Shown here: one piece after another, positions 14,463 through 23,490 of the stretch
How positions within the stretch are numbered: the first letter of the stretch is position 1
Layout: each line of letters starts with the position of its first letter
Assembly: GCF_002940205.1 (NCBI RefSeq)
Contig: NZ_MDSK01000041.1
Coordinates: 1 to 38,342, forward strand
Direction of reading: 5' to 3'
DNA from: Xanthomonas arboricola pv. guizotiae
Lineage (GTDB): Bacteria; Pseudomonadota; Gammaproteobacteria; Xanthomonadales; Xanthomonadaceae
DNA length: 38,342 nucleotides
Position numbers and translations under genes: made by a program
Notes under the pieces: model-generated
The model's input: the letters and a program-made list of their open reading frames with translations, nothing else
The model's database searches: none
What the model was told of the DNA's origin: nothing

Positions 14463-15529
14463 GCCAGTACGCCCACGTCGCGCCAGGCCTGCTGCACCGC
14501 GGTTGCCTCGGCACTGCCGGCGCCGTAGTCCGCTGCGGCAATGCTGACGGTGAGTGCGGCAAAGGTGGCGAAGTCCGCACCGGCGGCCAGCTCGCCGCCG
14601 CTGAGTGCGCGGTACCAGATGCGGCCGGTCTTCTCCCAGGCGTGGCCACCGATGGCCACCGCCGCGCGATAGAACGCGTGATTGGGAATGCCGGAGTTGT
14701 AGTGCACGCCGCCATCGTCCTCCTGTGTGTCGACGTAGCCGGCCATGCTGGCCGGTTGCGGATCCTTGCCCAGGGCCGGGTCATCGTACGCCGTGCCGGG
14801 CGCCTGCATCGAGCGCAGGCCCACGCCGTTGATGCCGGGCATCAACAAGCCGGCGCCGATGATCCAGTCCGCCTCGCTTGCCTGTTGCCGCAAGGTGTAC
14901 TGCTTGATCAACACGCCGAACACATCCGACAGCGACTCGTTCAGGGCACCGGACTGGCCCTGGTAGATCAGGTTGGCGGTGCGCTCGGTCACGCCGTGGG
15001 TCAGCTCATGGCCCACCACGTCGATGGCGATGGTGAAGCGGTTGAAGACCTCGCCATCGCCATCGCCGAACACCATCTGCTCGCCGTTCCAGAAGGCGTT
15101 GTCGTAGCTGCGCTCGTAATGCACGGTGCCGATCAACGGCATGCCGTCGCCGTCGATGGAATTGCGCCCGTACACCGTCTGGAAGAAGTCGTGGGTGGCG
15201 CCCAGATAATCATAGGCCTCGGTCACCGCCACATCGTCGGTGGCGGCAGCGCCCTCGGCACGGACCAGGGTGCCGGGCAGCGCGGTGCCTTGCCCGGCGT
15301 CGTGGATCTGCCGCTGCACCGCCTGCGCGGCGGGCGTGCCGGCCGTATCGGCGGCCAGCGCCCGGGCGCCTGCGAGCAGGCCGAGCGCGCGTTGCTGGCG
15401 CAGCTGCGCGGTGATCTGCCGGGACAACAGCGCGCACTGGCGCGCGCGCTCGGGCGCCGCCTGGGCCACATGGTCCAGCAGGTACGGCGGCAGGATGCCG
15501 GCACGGCGTGGCGTGACGAATGCAGACAT
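14459..15529 (-). CDS. M4 metalloprotease, protealysin-like
   Basis: A zinc endopeptidase of the thermolysin family. The start at 15529 is set by GGAGG 6 nt upstream and gives 356 aa; a reading from 15544 would add five residues. Short propeptide with the protealysin-type motif ILPPYLLDHV (residues 12-21). Zinc ligands in HELTH (174-178) and the downstream Glu of GALNESLSD (198); the later HYNSGIPNHAFY holds the transition-state His. There is no signal peptide, typical of protealysin-like proteins, which act inside the cell or leave by a special route. It is coupled to its emfourin inhibitor. Confidence 0.9.
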   Translation of the reverse strand: MSAFVTPRRAGILPPYLLDHVAQAAPERARQCALLSRQITAQLRQQRALGLLAGARALAADTAGTPAAQAVQRQIHDAGQGTALPGTLVRAEGAAATDDVAVTEAYDYLGATHDFFQTVYGRNSIDGDGMPLIGTVHYERSYDNAFWNGEQMVFGDGDGEVFNRFTIAIDVVGHELTHGVTERTANLIYQGQSGALNESLSDVFGVLIKQYTLRQQASEADWIIGAGLLMPGINGVGLRSMQAPGTAYDDPALGKDPQPASMAGYVDTQEDDGGVHYNSGIPNHAFYRAAVAIGGHAWEKTGRIWYRALSGGELAAGADFATFAALTVSIAAADYGAGSAEATAVQQAWRDVGVLA

Positions 15530-15639
15530 CAGCGACCTCCACAATGGGCTGCGCCCGCGACTATGCAGAGGCCGGCTTTAGGAATTCGTTAGCCCGGCGC
15601 ACGGTGCGCCCCGCGCATGCATCGCGATAGGCCTGGCGT

Positions 15640-16291
15640 TCATTCCAGCTGCGACAAGGCCTGCTGGATCGGCGTCTGCCCGTCGACGAAGCCCACCGTC
15701 TTGCCGATGGTGGCCGGCATGGCCAATGCCGCGGCAATGACCTGTGCCACGTTGGCACGCGACACGCCGCCGTCGGCATCACTGCCCGCGGGTAATGCGG
15801 CCGGTTGGCGGCTCCAGCGTGAGCCGCCCTGGCCCCAGCACGGTCCAGTCCAGCGTGGTGGTGCGCAGGTACGCATCGGCCGCCGCCTTGGCCTGCGCGT
15901 AGGCGAAGAAGCCATCGTCCGGGCCGATGCCGTGTTCCAGCCCGGCACCGAGATAGGACACCATCACGTAGCGGCGCACGCGTGCCTGCGCGGCGGCCTG
16001 CATCGAGCGGATCGCCGCATCGCGGTCCACCGCGTAGGTGCGCGCCGCATCGCCGCCACCGGCGCCGGCCGACCACACCATCGCATCGTGGCCGGTCAGT
16101 TGCGCGGCGATGGCATCGGTGTCGGCCTGTTCGAGATCGAACACCTGCGGGGTGGCGCCGTCGGCAATCACATCGTCTGCGTGCGCAGGATTGCGAAACA
16201 GCGCGGTGACCGAATGCCCGCCGCGCATCAGCAGCGGCGTCAGCAGACGCGCGACCTTGCCATGGCCACCGATCACGACGATACGCGACAT
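15640..16291 (-). pseudogene. NAD(P)-binding oxidoreductase (atypical SDR) with frameshift
   Basis: From the ATG at 16291 (GGAGG upstream) the sequence reads SRIVVIGGHGKVARLL, a Rossmann glycine motif, then VSYLGAGLEHG and YAQAKAAADAYL. These are NAD(P)H-binding proteins of the NmrA/YwnB-like atypical short-chain dehydrogenase group. After PPTGRITRG the frame ends at 15779, but the expected continuation SDADGGVSRANVAQVIAAAL is present one frame away. Removing one base from GGG at 15785-15787 restores a 216-aa protein ending ALSQLE. The broken form lacks about 45 C-terminal residues. It is a recent lesion or a base-call error. Confidence 0.82.
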
Positions 16292-16619
16292 TCCAACCTC
16301 CAAGACGGTGCGCCATTGCGGCGCGGACTGCATGCATCCTCGCCAACAGGGCGCTAAGGCAGTGTGGATAGGTGTGGAGAGGCGCTCCGTATGCGCATGC
16401 ACTTGCAGGTGCGTGGATTCGACCCGGCTGGTGCTTGCGTAATGCGGCGCTACGGCGAGTGCCCTGCGCATCACCCGGGCAGGCGCGTGCGATGCACCGC
16501 ATCGACTGGCGGCATCGCGCAGCCTTGCCGGCATCCTCGCCACCGGCATGCAAGGCGCAGATGCACCACCTGCCTGCCGCACATCTGGGACACTACGCGG
16601 CACAACGTCCGGAATGCCT
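16292..16619. other. Intergenic stretch without clear features
   Basis: Between the divergent oxidoreductase and Nudix genes no ORF, RNA or repeat is supported. It presumably contains both promoters, but no convincing -35/-10 pair is visible. Confidence 0.4.
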
Positions 16620-17072
16620 ATGTCCAGCTCAATCGATACCGACCTACGTCCACGCGTGGGCTGCGGCGCGTTCATTCGCCGCGCCGATGGCCGCCTGCTG
16701 CTGGTGCAGCGCGGGCGTGCGCCCGAGCAAGGCCACTGGGGCCTGCCCGGCGGCAAGGTGGACTGGATGGAGACGGTGGAACACGCGGTGGTGCGCGAAG
16801 TGCTGGAAGAAACCGGCCTGCAGGTGCAACTGCAAGGCGTGCTGTGCATCGTCAGCTACTTCGAGCCGGACCTGACGCCGCCGCAGCATTGGGTCGCGCC
16901 GGTGTATCTGGCCGCGATCCAGGGCAGCGAGCATGCCGCGCGGCGCGAGCCGGAGGCGATCGCCGACATCGGCTGGTTCGCACTGGACGCACTGCCGTCG
17001 CCACTGACCACTTCCACGCTGCAGGCGTTGCAGCAGCTGCCACCGACTGCGGCGTCGACATCTGCCGCCTGA
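16620..17072 (+). CDS. Nudix hydrolase
   Basis: The 150-aa protein hydrolyses nucleoside diphosphate-X compounds with the Nudix box GKVDWMETVEHAVVREVLEE followed by TG, giving the required G-x5-E-x7-REVxEExG. The start at 16620 follows GGA at 6 nt; ATG at 16614 is an alternative. GCGAFIRRADGRLLLVQRG begins the fold, and WVAPVYLAAI is the central strand. Substrate is unknown; the GLPGGKV pattern resembles ADP-ribose/8-oxo-dGTP-type members. No operon partner is evident. Confidence 0.9.
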   Translation: MSSSIDTDLRPRVGCGAFIRRADGRLLLVQRGRAPEQGHWGLPGGKVDWMETVEHAVVREVLEETGLQVQLQGVLCIVSYFEPDLTPPQHWVAPVYLAAIQGSEHAARREPEAIADIGWFALDALPSPLTTSTLQALQQLPPTAASTSAA

Positions 17073-17354
17073 GCGCATGACTTCAGTGCATGCGTCGATG
17101 CATCGGCACACGCCGCAGCGGTGCCGGTGATCGCGATGTCGATGTCCGCCGGATGCTAGGAAACACATCAACCTGCCTGCGATATCGAATGCTTGCGTAC
17201 GCCTGATGCGATGGTCCGATTGCACGCTGTGGTGTGCGTAGTTGCAGCATGTGCGTTACATCGCGTCGTTACATGCAGCGCCATTGTCTGTACGCGGTGC
17301 CGGCCGGCCACCGACGGTATCCTTGGCGGTTCGACTTGCCTGGGAGGGCACTGC

Positions 17355-18491
17355 ATGACACGGCATTGGTGGAACAAGACGCTGGCGCTTACGTTGGCCT
17401 GTACTGCGTGCAGCATGCACGCGACCGCCGCCGAACCGGCACCACCGGCGACCGCATCCGCCGCCGATGGCATCCGGCATGTGCCTGCGTTCGACCTGCC
17501 GGTGTCGGAGTATCTGAGCCCGGCCGCGCGTGCGCATGTGGCCGCCGGGGTGGCGCGCGCCGATCCATTGGACGAGGCCGACAACGCCACCTTGCTCAAG
17601 CAATTGCCGAGCATCCGCGCCGACACCGAGCGCTGGGCCGAGGGCGTGATTGCGCAGCTGCGCACGCGCTACGCGGTGGAGATCACGCCCGAAACCTGGA
17701 ACGGTGTGCCGGTGCTGCGGGTGGAGCCGCGCACGCGCACACCCGAGCAGGCCAGGCGCCTGTTGATCGAACTGCATGGCGGTAGCTTCGTGATGGGCAG
17801 CGCGGCCTCGTTCGGCTTGATGGAAGCCATTCCGCTGGCGGCGATGACCGGCATGACCGTGGTCGCGGTGGATTACCGGATGGGGCCCGAGCACCATTTC
17901 CCGGCCGCCAGCGAGGACGTGGCGGCGGTGTATCGCGCCGCGCTCAAGACCTATGCGCCAGAGCGCATCGGCCTGTTCGGCTGTTCGGCCGGCGGTGTGC
18001 TCACCGGCGAATCGCTGGCGTGGTTTGCCAAGGAGAGGTTGCCGATGCCGGCGGCGGCCGGGCTGTTCTGCGCCGCAGGCGATGCGCGCTACCGCGGCGA
18101 TTCGCGCATTGTGGTGGCGGCAGTCAACGATGCCTTGCTGCCGGACAGGGCCGGTGCGTTGCCGATCTGGGAAGACCTGTACTACGGCGACAATGTGGAC
18201 TTTCACGATCCGCTGGTGTCGCCGGTGTTTTCCGATACGGTGCTGCGGCAGTTCCCGCCGACGCTGTTTCTCACCGCCACGCGTGCGGCCGAGTTGAGCA
18301 ATGCCGCCTACACGCATGCGCGCCTGGTGGATCTGGGGCGCGAATCGGACCTGCATGTCTGGGATGGCCTGGGACACGCCTTCCACCTCACCAACGCGCT
18401 GCCGGAGAGCCAGCAGGCACTGCGGGTGGCCGCGCGTTTCTTCAGCAAGCACCTGGGCCTGCCGCCGCCGACGTTGGCTGCACCACGCTAA
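17355..18491 (+). CDS. Exported alpha/beta hydrolase of the hormone-sensitive-lipase type
   Basis: From ATG 17355 (GGGAGGG 6 nt upstream) the product is 378 aa with a signal peptide (MTRHWWNKTLALTLACTAC.., cleavage probably after HATA). The oxyanion motif LIELHGGSF lies near residue 150, the nucleophile in FGCSAGG near 225, and the catalytic His in GLGHAFHL near the end. These are periplasmic or secreted esterases. A reading from 17193 would add 54 residues before the signal and is unlikely. It is followed by the host-attachment gene 103 bp away. Confidence 0.88.
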   Translation: MTRHWWNKTLALTLACTACSMHATAAEPAPPATASAADGIRHVPAFDLPVSEYLSPAARAHVAAGVARADPLDEADNATLLKQLPSIRADTERWAEGVIAQLRTRYAVEITPETWNGVPVLRVEPRTRTPEQARRLLIELHGGSFVMGSAASFGLMEAIPLAAMTGMTVVAVDYRMGPEHHFPAASEDVAAVYRAALKTYAPERIGLFGCSAGGVLTGESLAWFAKERLPMPAAAGLFCAAGDARYRGDSRIVVAAVNDALLPDRAGALPIWEDLYYGDNVDFHDPLVSPVFSDTVLRQFPPTLFLTATRAAELSNAAYTHARLVDLGRESDLHVWDGLGHAFHLTNALPESQQALRVAARFFSKHLGLPPPTLAAPR

Positions 18492-18594
18492 CGCCACGCT
18501 GACACCGGCTAGGCGCAATGCTTACATCTTCTCGCCTAGGTTGAGGCCGACTGGCGCTGCACCTGCGGCGCCAACATTGATCAGGAGAAATCGG

Positions 18595-18993
18595 ATGAGT
18601 CTGCAAATTCCTCAGGGTGCCTTGGTGGTGGTGGCCGATGGTGGCGAAGCGCGCTGGTTCACCAACACCGGCAACGAATCCAAGGTGGTGCTGCGCCAGC
18701 ACGCGCGCACCGACGTGCAGAACGTCGACGACGATGGCCCGGCAGGCAAGGCACCGCAGGATCTCACCGAGGCGGACCGCGACGAAATGACCTTCGCCAA
18801 GCAGCTGTCGCATGCGTTGAACGATGGCGCGCTGAAGCACGAGTACACCCATCTGGTGCTGGTGGCCGACCCGACCACGCTGGGTCGCGTACGCCCGCTG
18901 CTGCACAAGGAAACGCAACAACGCCTGGTCGGCGACCTGGCCAAGGACCTGACCAACCTGCCGCTGGACGAGATCCAGCGCGCCTTGTCGTAA
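18595..18993 (+). CDS. Host-attachment family protein (COG5622/AtsH-like)
   Basis: The 132-aa protein begins at ATG 18595 after AGGAGA. Family features are WFTNTGNE after VVVADGGEAR, the variable acidic middle (NVDDDGPAG), HEYTHLVLVADPTTLGRVRPL and LVGDLAKDLTNLPLDEIQ. The name comes from Agrobacterium proteins required for attachment to plant cells; the fold resembles release-factor eRF1 domain 1, and the activity is unknown. It precedes the thioredoxin-like gene by 20 bp and is probably co-transcribed with it. Confidence 0.85.
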   Translation: MSLQIPQGALVVVADGGEARWFTNTGNESKVVLRQHARTDVQNVDDDGPAGKAPQDLTEADRDEMTFAKQLSHALNDGALKHEYTHLVLVADPTTLGRVRPLLHKETQQRLVGDLAKDLTNLPLDEIQRALS

Positions 18994-19013
18994 CACGGCG
19001 GAGCATCGAGACG

Positions 19014-19349
19014 ATGGGGTTCGTTCGCGACTACGCCACCCAGGCGCCCGAGCGTGGAGAAGTGGATGCACGGACCGGGCTGCAGGTGCTGGAGTTCGGC
19101 ACCGACTGGTGCGGCCACTGCATTGCCGCGCAACCGCTGTTGCAGAAGGTGCTAGGTGGCGTTGCGGCGCTCGACTACCGCAAGGTCGAAGATGGAAAAG
19201 GGCGGCCGCTGGGCCGCTCGTTCCGCGTCACGTTATGGCCGACCATCATCCTGCTGCGCGACGGCGTGGAAGTGGCGCGCGCCGTGCGCCCGCAGACGCG
19301 TGAGGATCTGCAACCGCTGCTGTCGCAGCTGGGTGAGGCGCTGGTGTAG
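19014..19349 (+). CDS. Thioredoxin-fold protein with WCGHC motif
   Basis: This 111-aa cytosolic protein has the thioredoxin active site FGTDWCGHC near residue 36, the cis-Pro segment TLWPTIILLRDG and the usual strand order. CGHC resembles the protein-disulfide-isomerase type and suggests a dithiol with a relatively oxidising potential, which is inference. It has no signal peptide. It follows the host-attachment gene closely (20 bp) and likely shares its mRNA. Confidence 0.85.
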   Translation: MGFVRDYATQAPERGEVDARTGLQVLEFGTDWCGHCIAAQPLLQKVLGGVAALDYRKVEDGKGRPLGRSFRVTLWPTIILLRDGVEVARAVRPQTREDLQPLLSQLGEALV

Positions 19350-19706
19350 GCATGCGCCGCGCCTGATCGATGGCATGCGCTGCGGTAGGACATTCGCGGT
19401 GCACCGAGGGCGCAAAGTACGCGCCTAATGCGCCAACTGCCTTGAAACAAGCGGTTTTCCGCGATGCGGCCGCAGCGCGGCTGCATCGCTCTGCCCGTTG
19501 TAGTAGAATGACGGGCTGATCAAGCCCTTGGGCATTGCCCATCCCTTGGTCGTCTGTCCCGCAGCGTCGCTGAGTCCACGCGGCCGTCCGGGAATGCCTC
19601 CGGCGTCATCTTGTGCATGTGCCATTGCCATGCCTGCGTGATGCGCCGTGTCCTGTGCGTTGCCAGGGCGAGCGGGCAGCGATGGCCGCACATGGAGACA
19701 CAACAC
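19350..19706. other. Intergenic region upstream of the transporter
   Basis: No gene is supported. TAGAAT (19504-19509) could be a -10 with a weak CTGCAT 17 nt upstream. A short dyad, GGGCATTGCCC, near 19527 lies in the presumed leader. The long open frame to 19611 encodes a Cys/His-rich shadow and is rejected. Confidence 0.3.
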
Positions 19707-21197
19707 ATGCACGACGCGCGCGCGATTGCCTCGCACTTCGGCTGGTTCAAACGCCGCCGCCAATTGCAGCTGGACGAGGTCACGGTGGTGGACCGCGGCA
19801 TGCTGCGCAAGGCGGTGGGCGCCGCCGCGCTGGGCAATGCGATGGAGTGGTTCGACTTCGGCGTGTACGGCTATCTGGCGGTGACCTTGGGGCAGGTATT
19901 CTTCCCGGTCAGCAACCCGACCGCGCAGTTGATCGCCACCTTTGCCACCTTCACCGTCGCCTTCCTGGTGCGGCCGATCGGCGGGATGGTATTCGGCCCG
20001 CTCGGCGACCGCTACGGGCGGCAGAAGGTGCTGGCCGCGACCATGATCCTGATGGCCCTGGGCACCTTCAGCATCGGCCTGATTCCGTCCTACGCCAGGA
20101 TCGGCCTGTGGGCACCGGCGCTGCTGTTGCTGGCGCGGCTGTTGCAGGGGTTTTCCACCGGTGGCGAATACGGCGGCGCGGCGACCTTCATCGCCGAATA
20201 CGCCACCGACCGCAATCGCGGCCTGATGGGCAGCTGGCTGGAATTCGGCACCCTGGGCGGCTACATCGCCGGCGCCGCCACGGTGACGGCGTTGCATATG
20301 ACGGTGACCCCGGCGCAGATGCTCGACTGGGGCTGGCGCGTGCCGTTCCTGATTGCCGGCCCGCTGGGGCTGCTGGGCCTGTACATGCGCATGAAGCTGG
20401 AAGAAACCCCGGCATTTCGCGCCTATACCCAGCAATCCGAACAACGCGAACGCGACACCGCCGCGCAGGGCTTGCTGACGCTGCTGCGCCTGCACTGGCC
20501 GCAGCTGCTCAAGTGCGTGGGCCTGGTGCTGGTGTTCAACGTCACCGACTACATGCTGCTCACCTACATGCCCAGCTATCTCAGCGTCACCATGGGCTAT
20601 GCCGAGAGCAAGGGCCTGTTGCTGATCATCCTGGTGATGCTGGTGATGATGCCGCTCAACATCGTCGGCGGCCTGTTCAGCGACAGGCTTGGCCGCCGGC
20701 CGATGATCATCGGTGCGTGCGTCGCGTTGTTCGCGCTGGCCATCCCCTGCCTGCTGCTGATCGGCAGCGGCCATGACGGCTTGATCTTCGCCGGCCTGAT
20801 GCTGCTCGGCCTGGCGCTGGTGTGCTTCACCAGTTCGATGCCGTCCACGCTGCCGGCGCTGTTCTACACGCCGGTGCGCTACAGCGCGTTGTCGATCGCC
20901 TTCAACGTGTCGGTGTCGTTGTTCGGCGGCACCACGCCGCTGGTGACCGCCTGGCTGGTGGAGCGCAGCGGCGACCCACTGGTGCCGGCGTACTACCTGA
21001 TGGGTGCAGCGGCGATCGGCCTGGTGACCATGCTGTTCGTGCGCGAAACCGCCGGCTTGCCGCTGCGTGGCTCGCCGCCGGCGGTGGCCAGCGATGCCGA
21101 GGCACGCGCCTTGCTGCGCGCCGACAGCCCGGTGACGGTGGATGCACAGCTGCCGGCCAACGCAGCGGCAGCGATGGGCCAGCCGCGCATGGCGTGA
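19707..21197 (+). CDS. MFS transporter of the ProP/osmolyte-proton symporter group
   Basis: The protein is about 496 aa with twelve predicted membrane segments. Signatures are NAMEWFDFGVYGYLAV at the first helix, the cytoplasmic GPLGDRYGRQKVL between helices 2 and 3, GFSTGGEYGGAATFIAEY near helix 4, and SDRLGRRPMI at the second half. This pattern fits ProP-like uptake of proline, glycine betaine or related organic acids. I chose ATG 19707 because GGAGA lies 8 nt upstream; ATG 19692 is possible. Substrate cannot be settled. It is convergent with the SRPBCC gene. Confidence 0.88.
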   Translation: MHDARAIASHFGWFKRRRQLQLDEVTVVDRGMLRKAVGAAALGNAMEWFDFGVYGYLAVTLGQVFFPVSNPTAQLIATFATFTVAFLVRPIGGMVFGPLGDRYGRQKVLAATMILMALGTFSIGLIPSYARIGLWAPALLLLARLLQGFSTGGEYGGAATFIAEYATDRNRGLMGSWLEFGTLGGYIAGAATVTALHMTVTPAQMLDWGWRVPFLIAGPLGLLGLYMRMKLEETPAFRAYTQQSEQRERDTAAQGLLTLLRLHWPQLLKCVGLVLVFNVTDYMLLTYMPSYLSVTMGYAESKGLLLIILVMLVMMPLNIVGGLFSDRLGRRPMIIGACVALFALAIPCLLLIGSGHDGLIFAGLMLLGLALVCFTSSMPSTLPALFYTPVRYSALSIAFNVSVSLFGGTTPLVTAWLVERSGDPLVPAYYLMGAAAIGLVTMLFVRETAGLPLRGSPPAVASDAEARALLRADSPVTVDAQLPANAAAAMGQPRMA

Positions 21198-21217
21198 AAG
21201 GGCAGGGTCTTCGCAGC

Positions 21218-21244
21218 GCAGGCGCCTGTCGGGCAGGCGCCTGC
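21218..21244. terminator. Hairpin between convergent transporter and SRPBCC genes
   Basis: GCAGGCGCCTG and CAGGCGCCTGC pair perfectly (11 bp) with loop TCGGG. No T tract follows on either strand, so it may be a bidirectional stem-type terminator. Confidence 0.45.
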
Positions 21245-21309
21245 GATGCCGTGCAGCAGCACAACGCTGCCGCCTCTGCTGCCCTCGGCGCGCTGCATGC
21301 GGGCGCTGC

Positions 21310-21759
21310 TCAAGGCGATTCCGGCATGCGCATATCGGCCGACGGCGTGCCCTCGCCGGTTTCAACGTAGCGTTTGAGGCTGCTGCCCAAAAAGAAGCGC
21401 CAGCCGCGTGCGCAGGCCTCTTTGCATGGCGAATCGCGGTAACCGGACTGCACGAAATCCACTTGCGTGCCCTGACTGGTGGAGCGCAGCTCGAAGCGCA
21501 TCACCGTGCCCTTCCAGGCGTCGGTGTCGAGCATGTTGGAGGCGTGGCAGCGCCAGCGCACCAGGCGGTAGTTGGCGCCGTCGTCGATGCTCAGCTCCAC
21601 CCGCCAGCCCTGCCGGCTCCAGTCCAGCCGCACCCGGTTCTCGACCAGGCTCACCTCGCGTGTCCACCAGCGCGCCAGCTGCATGGGCTCTGACAAAGCG
21701 GCGCAGACCACTTCCGGCGCGGCCGCAATGACGATGCTGTGGCGGATCTCACGATTCAT
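21310..21759 (-). CDS. SRPBCC/START-like (AHSA1-type) protein
   Basis: A 149-aa protein from ATG 21759 shows the AHSA1 pattern: IVIAAAPEVVCAALSEPMQLARWW, then a GTVMRFEL strand, and GWRFFLGSSLKRYVETGEG at the C-terminus. The fold makes a hydrophobic cavity for small ligands; no enzyme activity is implied. There is no ribosome-site consensus. It is divergent from the EcsC gene with 148 bp between starts. A longer open frame extends upstream to 22281 but is antisense to EcsC. Confidence 0.8.
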   Translation of the reverse strand: MNREIRHSIVIAAAPEVVCAALSEPMQLARWWTREVSLVENRVRLDWSRQGWRVELSIDDGANYRLVRWRCHASNMLDTDAWKGTVMRFELRSTSQGTQVDFVQSGYRDSPCKEACARGWRFFLGSSLKRYVETGEGTPSADMRMPESP

Positions 21760-21907
21760 CTGATCGGCATTGGCTGCTTGAACCCCGATGATCGCGCATT
21801 TTGCCAGCCAATTGCAGGATGGTGTTTTTCGCTTGCCGAGTTCGCTCGTCCGGCGCTCACATGGCGCTGGGTACCATCGGTGCAAGCCCCAACGACGAAG
21901 AGCAGGC

Positions 21908-22726
21908 ATGACGACGCTTCCGATCCCGGTGATGGACGTTGCCGCGCAACGCGATCTGGCCACCGCGCACGCGCTGTTGGAAAACCCCGGCGTGGCCGCC
22001 CAGCTGGCCAATGCACTGGGCGCGCCGATCGAGCGCCTGGTCACCCGACGGCTGCCGAAACTGGTCACCCGCAGCATCGACGGCGTGACCCGCCGTGCGC
22101 TGCAGGTGGCGATGCAATCGGCATTGCTGAGCCTGCGCGGCAAGACCGACCTGCAGCAGCCTGCGTCCACCACACGCCACACCATGGCGGTGGCTGTCGC
22201 TGGCGGTGCGGGCGGATTCTTCGGCCTGCCCGGCTTGTTGGTGGAATTGCCGCTGACCACCACGGTGATGCTGCGCTCCATCGCCGATATCGCCCGTTCC
22301 GAAGGCGAATCGCTGCGCGACCCGGAAACCGCGCTGGCCTGCCTGGAAGTGCTGGCGCATGGCGGGCGCAGTGCCAGCGACGACGGCGCCGAATCGGGCT
22401 ACTTCGCGGTCCGCGCGGCAATGGCACAACAACTCAGCGCTGCGGCGCATTACGTTGCGGCGCACGGGTTTGCCAGCAAGGGCGCACCGGTGCTGGTGTC
22501 GCTGGTGTCGCGCGTTGCGGCCAAGTTCTCGGTCAATGTCGGCGAAAAACTCGCCGTGCAGGCGGTGCCGCTGGTCGGTGCGGTGAGCGGCGCCACGCTC
22601 AATACCGTGTTCATGCGCCACTTCCAGGCGATGGCGCGCGGGCATTTCATCGTGCGCCGGCTGGAGCGCCGTTATGGCGAAGACGCGGTGCGGCGCGCGT
22701 ACGAGGCGTTGCCACCACCGCGCTGA
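21908..22726 (+). CDS. EcsC-family protein
   Basis: The 272-aa protein has the EcsC features: a helical N-terminus (ARG-rich VTRRLPKLVTRSIDGVTRRA), then AVAGGAGGFFGLPGLLVELP with small-residue helix near residue 105, and later VGAVSGATLNTVFMRHFQ. EcsC in Bacillus accompanies the EcsAB transporter; in proteobacteria it stands alone and its role is unknown, probably membrane-associated. No EcsAB genes are present here. Confidence 0.85.
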   Translation: MTTLPIPVMDVAAQRDLATAHALLENPGVAAQLANALGAPIERLVTRRLPKLVTRSIDGVTRRALQVAMQSALLSLRGKTDLQQPASTTRHTMAVAVAGGAGGFFGLPGLLVELPLTTTVMLRSIADIARSEGESLRDPETALACLEVLAHGGRSASDDGAESGYFAVRAAMAQQLSAAAHYVAAHGFASKGAPVLVSLVSRVAAKFSVNVGEKLAVQAVPLVGAVSGATLNTVFMRHFQAMARGHFIVRRLERRYGEDAVRRAYEALPPPR

Positions 22727-22947
22727 TGGGCCACTACGGGCGACGTGACGCTTGTGGCCAAACGGGCAACGACCGCGCTCACTGTCGGGCGAAGTCGTGA
22801 ATTCGCACGCAGTACGCATGCGCTGGGTGTCTTCGTATCTGTCTCTTGCCCCGGCATGCAGCGAGAGGCCACATGCCGGGACGGGAACGCTTTATTGATC
22901 GACACTGGCGCTGCCACGCATCGCTAGCGGTGCAATGGCAGCTCGCG

Positions 22948-23268
22948 TTAGTTGGTAGCCACGCAGTTCCAGCGTGTCCTGACGTTTTGCCACACACCGG
23001 TGGTGTTCGCAGAAGTTGCTTGCATCTTGATCAGGTCAACGCGTGTCACCGTCGCCCTCACGCGTTTGCACGTGCTGAAAGCGGCATTGCTCAGCGAGCG
23101 GATGACTTCCTTTGGAGTGGGCTGCCCAGCGCGTGCCTGGCGCGGATTGGCGGCGACGGGACCGTCGAATTTGATCGTGGCGATGACTTGGGATGCTGCG
23201 CGGGCGGATTGCGCAGCCGGGAGCGCGGCCGCAAGCAGCGCAATGGCGGCAATCGTTTTAAGCTTCAA
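22948..23268 (-). CDS. Small exported protein of unknown function
   Basis: The 106-aa ORF begins KLKTIAAIALLAAALPAAQS after a TTG start and has a clean signal peptide (cleavage near ARA-A). Mature part: about 80 residues with two Cys (positions about 67 and 102) that could form a disulfide. No ribosome site is obvious and an ATG is not in frame, so the true start is uncertain. No family recognised; it is possibly a periplasmic orphan. Confidence 0.55.
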   Translation of the reverse strand: MKLKTIAAIALLAAALPAAQSARAASQVIATIKFDGPVAANPRQARAGQPTPKEVIRSLSNAAFSTCKRVRATVTRVDLIKMQATSANTTGVWQNVRTRWNCVATN

Positions 23269-23490
23269 GAAAGCATGAGATTACATGGTCGATTCTCAGG
23301 AGATGGCGTCGAAAAAGAAGTGCGTATGACGCAACAAAGGTAGCGAGCGCAGCACGTGCTGTTGTGCAGCTCGGTCGTTCCCTTCGCCATGTCTTCGTAA
23401 ACTGTTGTTTGCCGCGTTGTCTGTTATCGCGCCGCTCATCTACAGCGGCGGCTGCGGTAGGTGGACTGAAAAATAATCAGGATACTTTTG

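Noticed and set aside
19425..21365. Long minus-strand ORF of 646 codons
   Set aside because: Antisense to the transporter; composition is typical of a shadow frame with many Gln, His and Arg.
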